Source: Corynebacterium mustelae (lineage in GTDB: Bacteria; Actinomycetota; Actinomycetes; Mycobacteriales; Mycobacteriaceae). From it: DNA of 64,000 bases. The DNA lies in assembly GCF_001020985.1 (NCBI RefSeq), contig NZ_CP011542.1, positions 124,001 to 188,000 on the forward strand. Reading direction: 5' to 3'. Below, piece after piece: positions 60,809 through 64,000 of this stretch. Each line of letters begins with the position of its first letter. Positions within the stretch are counted from its first letter, which is position 1. Below the pieces are notes generated by a model. The model saw only the letters and a program-made list of their open reading frames with translations, was not told the origin of the DNA and made no database searches. A program made the position numbers and the translations under genes.

Positions 60809-63800
60809 GTGACAGCGATAGGATTGCACTGTAATCAGTTGCGATTACGCAGGTTAGCGTTGATCAACCTGATTATTGTGGCCCTGGTGATGGGATTTTG
60901 CATGGCGCCACGTCATGCTCATGCCCAAACTGAACAACCAGGTATTGAATTTTCCGACTTGGTCATCACTAAAAAGACTGCGAACTCGGAACCTGATGGG
61001 GTAGAACGCCCTAAGCAATTGCGGCAATACGACCAACTATCGTTATTCTTTAACTGGCGGGCCGCCCAAGGCGTAGTGGAGAATAACTTCTTCACCCTAC
61101 AATTACCGCAACAATTCGGTTTCGTGAACGACTTTAGTTTCCCGTTGGCTGATACAAGTAAGACCGAAGGCGGAACGTGTTCGATAACAGCAGCAACCAA
61201 GATTTTAACCTGTACGTTTAACGACAAGTTCGTCACGAAAAGCAATGTGCATGGAACGGTCCGGGTGGATCTGGAAAGCCAAGCAGCTGGCCAGGTTAAC
61301 CAATTACCTTTCACCTTCAGTGGCAATCGCATTATCAACTACGATGTCCCAGGTGGCGAGATTGGCCACAAGCAGGTGACCTTGAATACCCTCAACAAGT
61401 TTGGTTGGTATTCCGACGGTAAAGAAGCTGCAACCTGGCAGATCGCATTTTTTGGCGCTTGGTTAGCGGATTCACCGCACTCGCCTGCTGTGTTTACCGA
61501 TGAATTCGAATTATCCTCGAAATACGTTGAACACACTCTCAACACACAGAAAAAGATATCTGTTCAAGAATTCAATACGGTTCCTGGATCTGCTGACACC
61601 TATGTATATCCGGCAATCCGAGAGTTAAAGGCCGAAAACGTTCGGGTTGATCCCTCGAACCCACTGAAATTCAGTTTTAGTGTCCCGGCACCACCTGGTG
61701 GGTGGAGCGCGGATAAAGCATATGAAATCTTCTATGAAACCAAACCCGCTACTGCTGACCGTGTGTTCATTGGCGCACAAACGAAGAACACGGTAAAGAC
61801 AAATTTCCGTGCCATGCAGCAAGAATATACGTTGGAATATCAAGCTTCCGGCTCCGGAACGATCACCGGCTTAAACAGCGGTACCTTTGAAATTCGTAAA
61901 CTCATTACCCCTGAGTCCCAAGGCGTGGGAGCGGGTACCGCGTTTACCGTTCGAGCCACGTGGAACGGTGGGCAAGAAGATGTCGAAGTACGCCTGAACG
62001 GGCCAGTAGCAAAAGGAACGGTACAAGTACCGGAGGGAACGGAAATTACCCTCTCGGAGATCAATTTCCCCAACATGAATGGAATCACCTTCGGTGACCC
62101 GGTGTTTAGTGCGACAAACCCTGCTGACCTACAGAACGGAAATGTGCGCATCACCAATGGTGGTAAAACTGCGGTAATTCGTACCAATTCTCAGGGAAAT
62201 GTGGGTGTCACTGTAACGAATACCACCGTTGATGCGGCACCGTTTAGCGTCGTAAAGCGAGCTTCAGGCATTGATGGTGTAGAAAACCACAACTTTGAAT
62301 TCAGCTACCTATGTAATGACCCGAATCGTTCCCAAGGCACAATCACCGCTAAAGGCAACGGACAGCCTGTTAAAAGTGATAAGAAGTTCCCCATTGGAAC
62401 CGAATGCACGGTAACCGAGGTGGCAGCAGCCGCCGAAATTTCTGGCAAACGCCCCACCGTCACTCCAGCTACCGGTGTGCAAACAGTGCGAATTACCAAA
62501 CCAGCAGCAAACAATCAGGTTGCGACTGCGGAATTTAATAACGTATATGCCAAAGATAAAGGCCGGTTTGAGGTTCGCAAAGTAGTCGAAGGACTAGCTC
62601 CAGCCGATGTAGACGCTGCACGGAATAAAACATTCCACTTCACCTACCAATGCAACGACCCGGCCAAAACTACGGGGGTCATCGAAGTTAAAGGCGATGG
62701 GGTTGCAAAAGCCAATGACAAAGACATTGAAGTAGGCAGCCAGTGCACAGTGACTGAGGATACAGCTCGTGCCGGAATTGATAATTACGCTCTTGGCAAT
62801 ATCCAACCGAAAACCGTAGCGATAGCTGCGCTGAATCTACCACGAGTGGTCGCTGAATTTACCAACACCTACTCCAAGGATAAAGCTACGTTCCGAGTTC
62901 AAAAGAACCTCACGGGTGTAGCTGGTGAGCAACAAGCTGAGGCACGAAACCGAAGCTTCAAATTCACCTACACCTGCGGCGCGGAAACCGGTGAACTTCT
63001 GGTTCCTGGCGATGGCACCTGGATTAGCCCATTGGTAGCAGGAACCCAAGAAGTGAAAAAATTCGATGTCGGAACCTCATGTACGATCACCGAACAGCCT
63101 GATAATACCGCTATCGATAATCACGATTGGACCCCAACTGCCGCACAGACGAAGGTGATTGCTGCAAAGGATCAGCCAGTTGTATCCTTCGGTTTCACCA
63201 ATGCCTACACCCAGCACCGCGCGAAGTTTAAGGTGCGTAAACAGCTTGCTGGAAATATTGCTGCTGCTGATGAAGCCACCATCAAGGCAAAACAGTTCCA
63301 ATTCACCTATGAGTGCAGTGATGGAACGAACGGCTCGTTAACAGTCACAGGGGACAAAGAAGCCGAATCTTTAGAGGACTTCCCGATCGGTACCAGCTGT
63401 ACTATCACCGAAACCGAAGCATCAGCTAACGCCGATGGCTACGATGTCGCTATTCCAAAGCCGCAGGTAATTGAAATCAAACCTCGCACTGAAACCACCG
63501 TTGTGGAATTCACCAACACCTATACCCGCCACACCGGCGGATTCAAGGTGGTCAAGACAGTAGTGGCGAAAGAAGGCGCCCAGGTACCAGAGAACAAGAC
63601 CTTTGATTTTGATTACACCTGCACAAAAGGCGACGAGAAACTCACCGGTGAGATCACCGGGGTTACCGTAGCGGAAGGTAAAACAGTCACCGGCATTCCA
63701 GTTGGCATGTCGTGTTCGGTGGTTGAGCGCGACGCGAAAATTGACTTGATGGATCTAACGGTGGCAGTTGGTGACCCAGTTACCATCGCCAAAGACACCA

Positions 63801-64000
63801 CCGGCGAGATTGCCGTGACCAATACCTACACCCAGTGGGTAGGGACTATCACCGTCAACAAAGAACTGGTTGGTTCTGAAGCAGCCGTGGCCGCAGCCCG
63901 CAACCATACTTACCGGGTCGGATATGTCTGCACCAAGGGACAGGAACAAACCACAGGTGAACTTAAGATCACGCCAGACACCCCAGCTACCCTTGAAAAA
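60809..64000 (+). CDS. Large surface adhesin with repeated DUF5979-like modules (3-prime truncated by window)
   Basis: 1064 codons visible with no stop. GTG 60809 follows GGAAGG. Signal peptide with cleavage likely after AHA (about residue 40). Residues about 45-420 form an MSCRAMM-type adhesion head (LSLFFNWRAAQGVVENNFFT, ATWQIAFFGAW). After that, six or more repeats of about 100 residues each with the pattern FxFTYxC ... GTxCTVTE ... FTNTYT, the DUF5979 type. Such stalks usually end in an LPxTG sortase signal, outside the window. Likely cell-wall-anchored adhesin; ligand unknown. Confidence 0.85.
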   Translation, partial: MTAIGLHCNQLRLRRLALINLIIVALVMGFCMAPRHAHAQTEQPGIEFSDLVITKKTANSEPDGVERPKQLRQYDQLSLFFNWRAAQGVVENNFFTLQLPQQFGFVNDFSFPLADTSKTEGGTCSITAATKILTCTFNDKFVTKSNVHGTVRVDLESQAAGQVNQLPFTFSGNRIINYDVPGGEIGHKQVTLNTLNKFGWYSDGKEAATWQIAFFGAWLADSPHSPAVFTDEFELSSKYVEHTLNTQKKISVQEFNTVPGSADTYVYPAIRELKAENVRVDPSNPLKFSFSVPAPPGGWSADKAYEIFYETKPATADRVFIGAQTKNTVKTNFRAMQQEYTLEYQASGSGTITGLNSGTFEIRKLITPESQGVGAGTAFTVRATWNGGQEDVEVRLNGPVAKGTVQVPEGTEITLSEINFPNMNGITFGDPVFSATNPADLQNGNVRITNGGKTAVIRTNSQGNVGVTVTNTTVDAAPFSVVKRASGIDGVENHNFEFSYLCNDPNRSQGTITAKGNGQPVKSDKKFPIGTECTVTEVAAAAEISGKRPTVTPATGVQTVRITKPAANNQVATAEFNNVYAKDKGRFEVRKVVEGLAPADVDAARNKTFHFTYQCNDPAKTTGVIEVKGDGVAKANDKDIEVGSQCTVTEDTARAGIDNYALGNIQPKTVAIAALNLPRVVAEFTNTYSKDKATFRVQKNLTGVAGEQQAEARNRSFKFTYTCGAETGELLVPGDGTWISPLVAGTQEVKKFDVGTSCTITEQPDNTAIDNHDWTPTAAQTKVIAAKDQPVVSFGFTNAYTQHRAKFKVRKQLAGNIAAADEATIKAKQFQFTYECSDGTNGSLTVTGDKEAESLEDFPIGTSCTITETEASANADGYDVAIPKPQVIEIKPRTETTVVEFTNTYTRHTGGFKVVKTVVAKEGAQVPENKTFDFDYTCTKGDEKLTGEITGVTVAEGKTVTGIPVGMSCSVVERDAKIDLMDLTVAVGDPVTIAKDTTGEIAVTNTYTQWVGTITVNKELVGSEAAVAAARNHTYRVGYVCTKGQEQTTGELKITPDTPATLEK

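Overview
The window is chromosomal DNA from a Corynebacterium, most like the C. diphtheriae / C. glutamicum side of the genus; I cannot fix the species. The evidence is the mycolata-specific gene set (DprE1, GtrA, GlfT1, a Wzt/Wzm galactan exporter, an MmpL-type RND pump), the gene order hisC/pat - tyrA - tadA - aspT - dnaX - ybaB - recR - gatD - murT with ffs and tRNA-Ser nearby, and many apparently leaderless genes (a TAnnnT box 6-8 nt before the start codon).

Layout. 1-15 kb: arabinogalactan genes (dprE1 fragment, gtrA, glfT1, then wzt/wzm at 12.7-14.5 kb). They are split by an 8.7-kb block with a four-gene metal ABC importer, a double-module IucA/IucC siderophore synthetase co-directional with two tandem cyclase-family genes behind a DtxR-like box, and a GNAT acetyltransferase. 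15-23.4 kb: housekeeping (class V aminotransferase, quinone oxidoreductase, hisC/pat, a DASS transporter, tyrA, tadA, CsbD) and four tRNA genes. 23.8-27.1 kb: an intact IS1634-family element with a 31-bp target duplication, then a hipBA toxin-antitoxin pair with its own operators. 27.3-35.6 kb: MmpL-like transporter and a queuosine group (tgt, yhhQ, gluQRS). Between tgt and yhhQ sits a Schlafen/AlbA_2-type gene flanked by about 98-bp direct repeats full of CTACTCGAAA boxes. Then a glycosyltransferase, tRNA-Ser(GGA) and the SRP RNA. 36-43 kb: a vWA surface protein, aspT, a SUFU-domain protein, dnaX and ybaB.

43.5-56.0 kb is the most striking region. The ybaB and recR genes, usually neighbours, are separated by about 13 kb of a WXG100/Rhs polymorphic-toxin island: two small WXG100 proteins, a giant Rhs protein with a likely type VII N-terminus and a candidate PD-(D/E)XK nuclease tip, and a duplicated array of immunity-like genes (a three-copy family I do not recognise, two near-identical SUKH-like genes, two pentapeptide-like genes). 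The Rhs gene and the last pentapeptide-like gene each carry a single-base frameshift at a T6 run. 56.1-60.2 kb returns to core genes (recR, gatD, murT, a DnaQ-like protein lacking its catalytic residues). The window ends inside a large surface adhesin with repeated DUF5979-like modules.

Across the window the 11-mer GCTTTTCGACG occurs 16 times exactly, where about 0.03 copies would be expected by chance. Many copies lie between genes or close to gene ends. I know of no described function for it.
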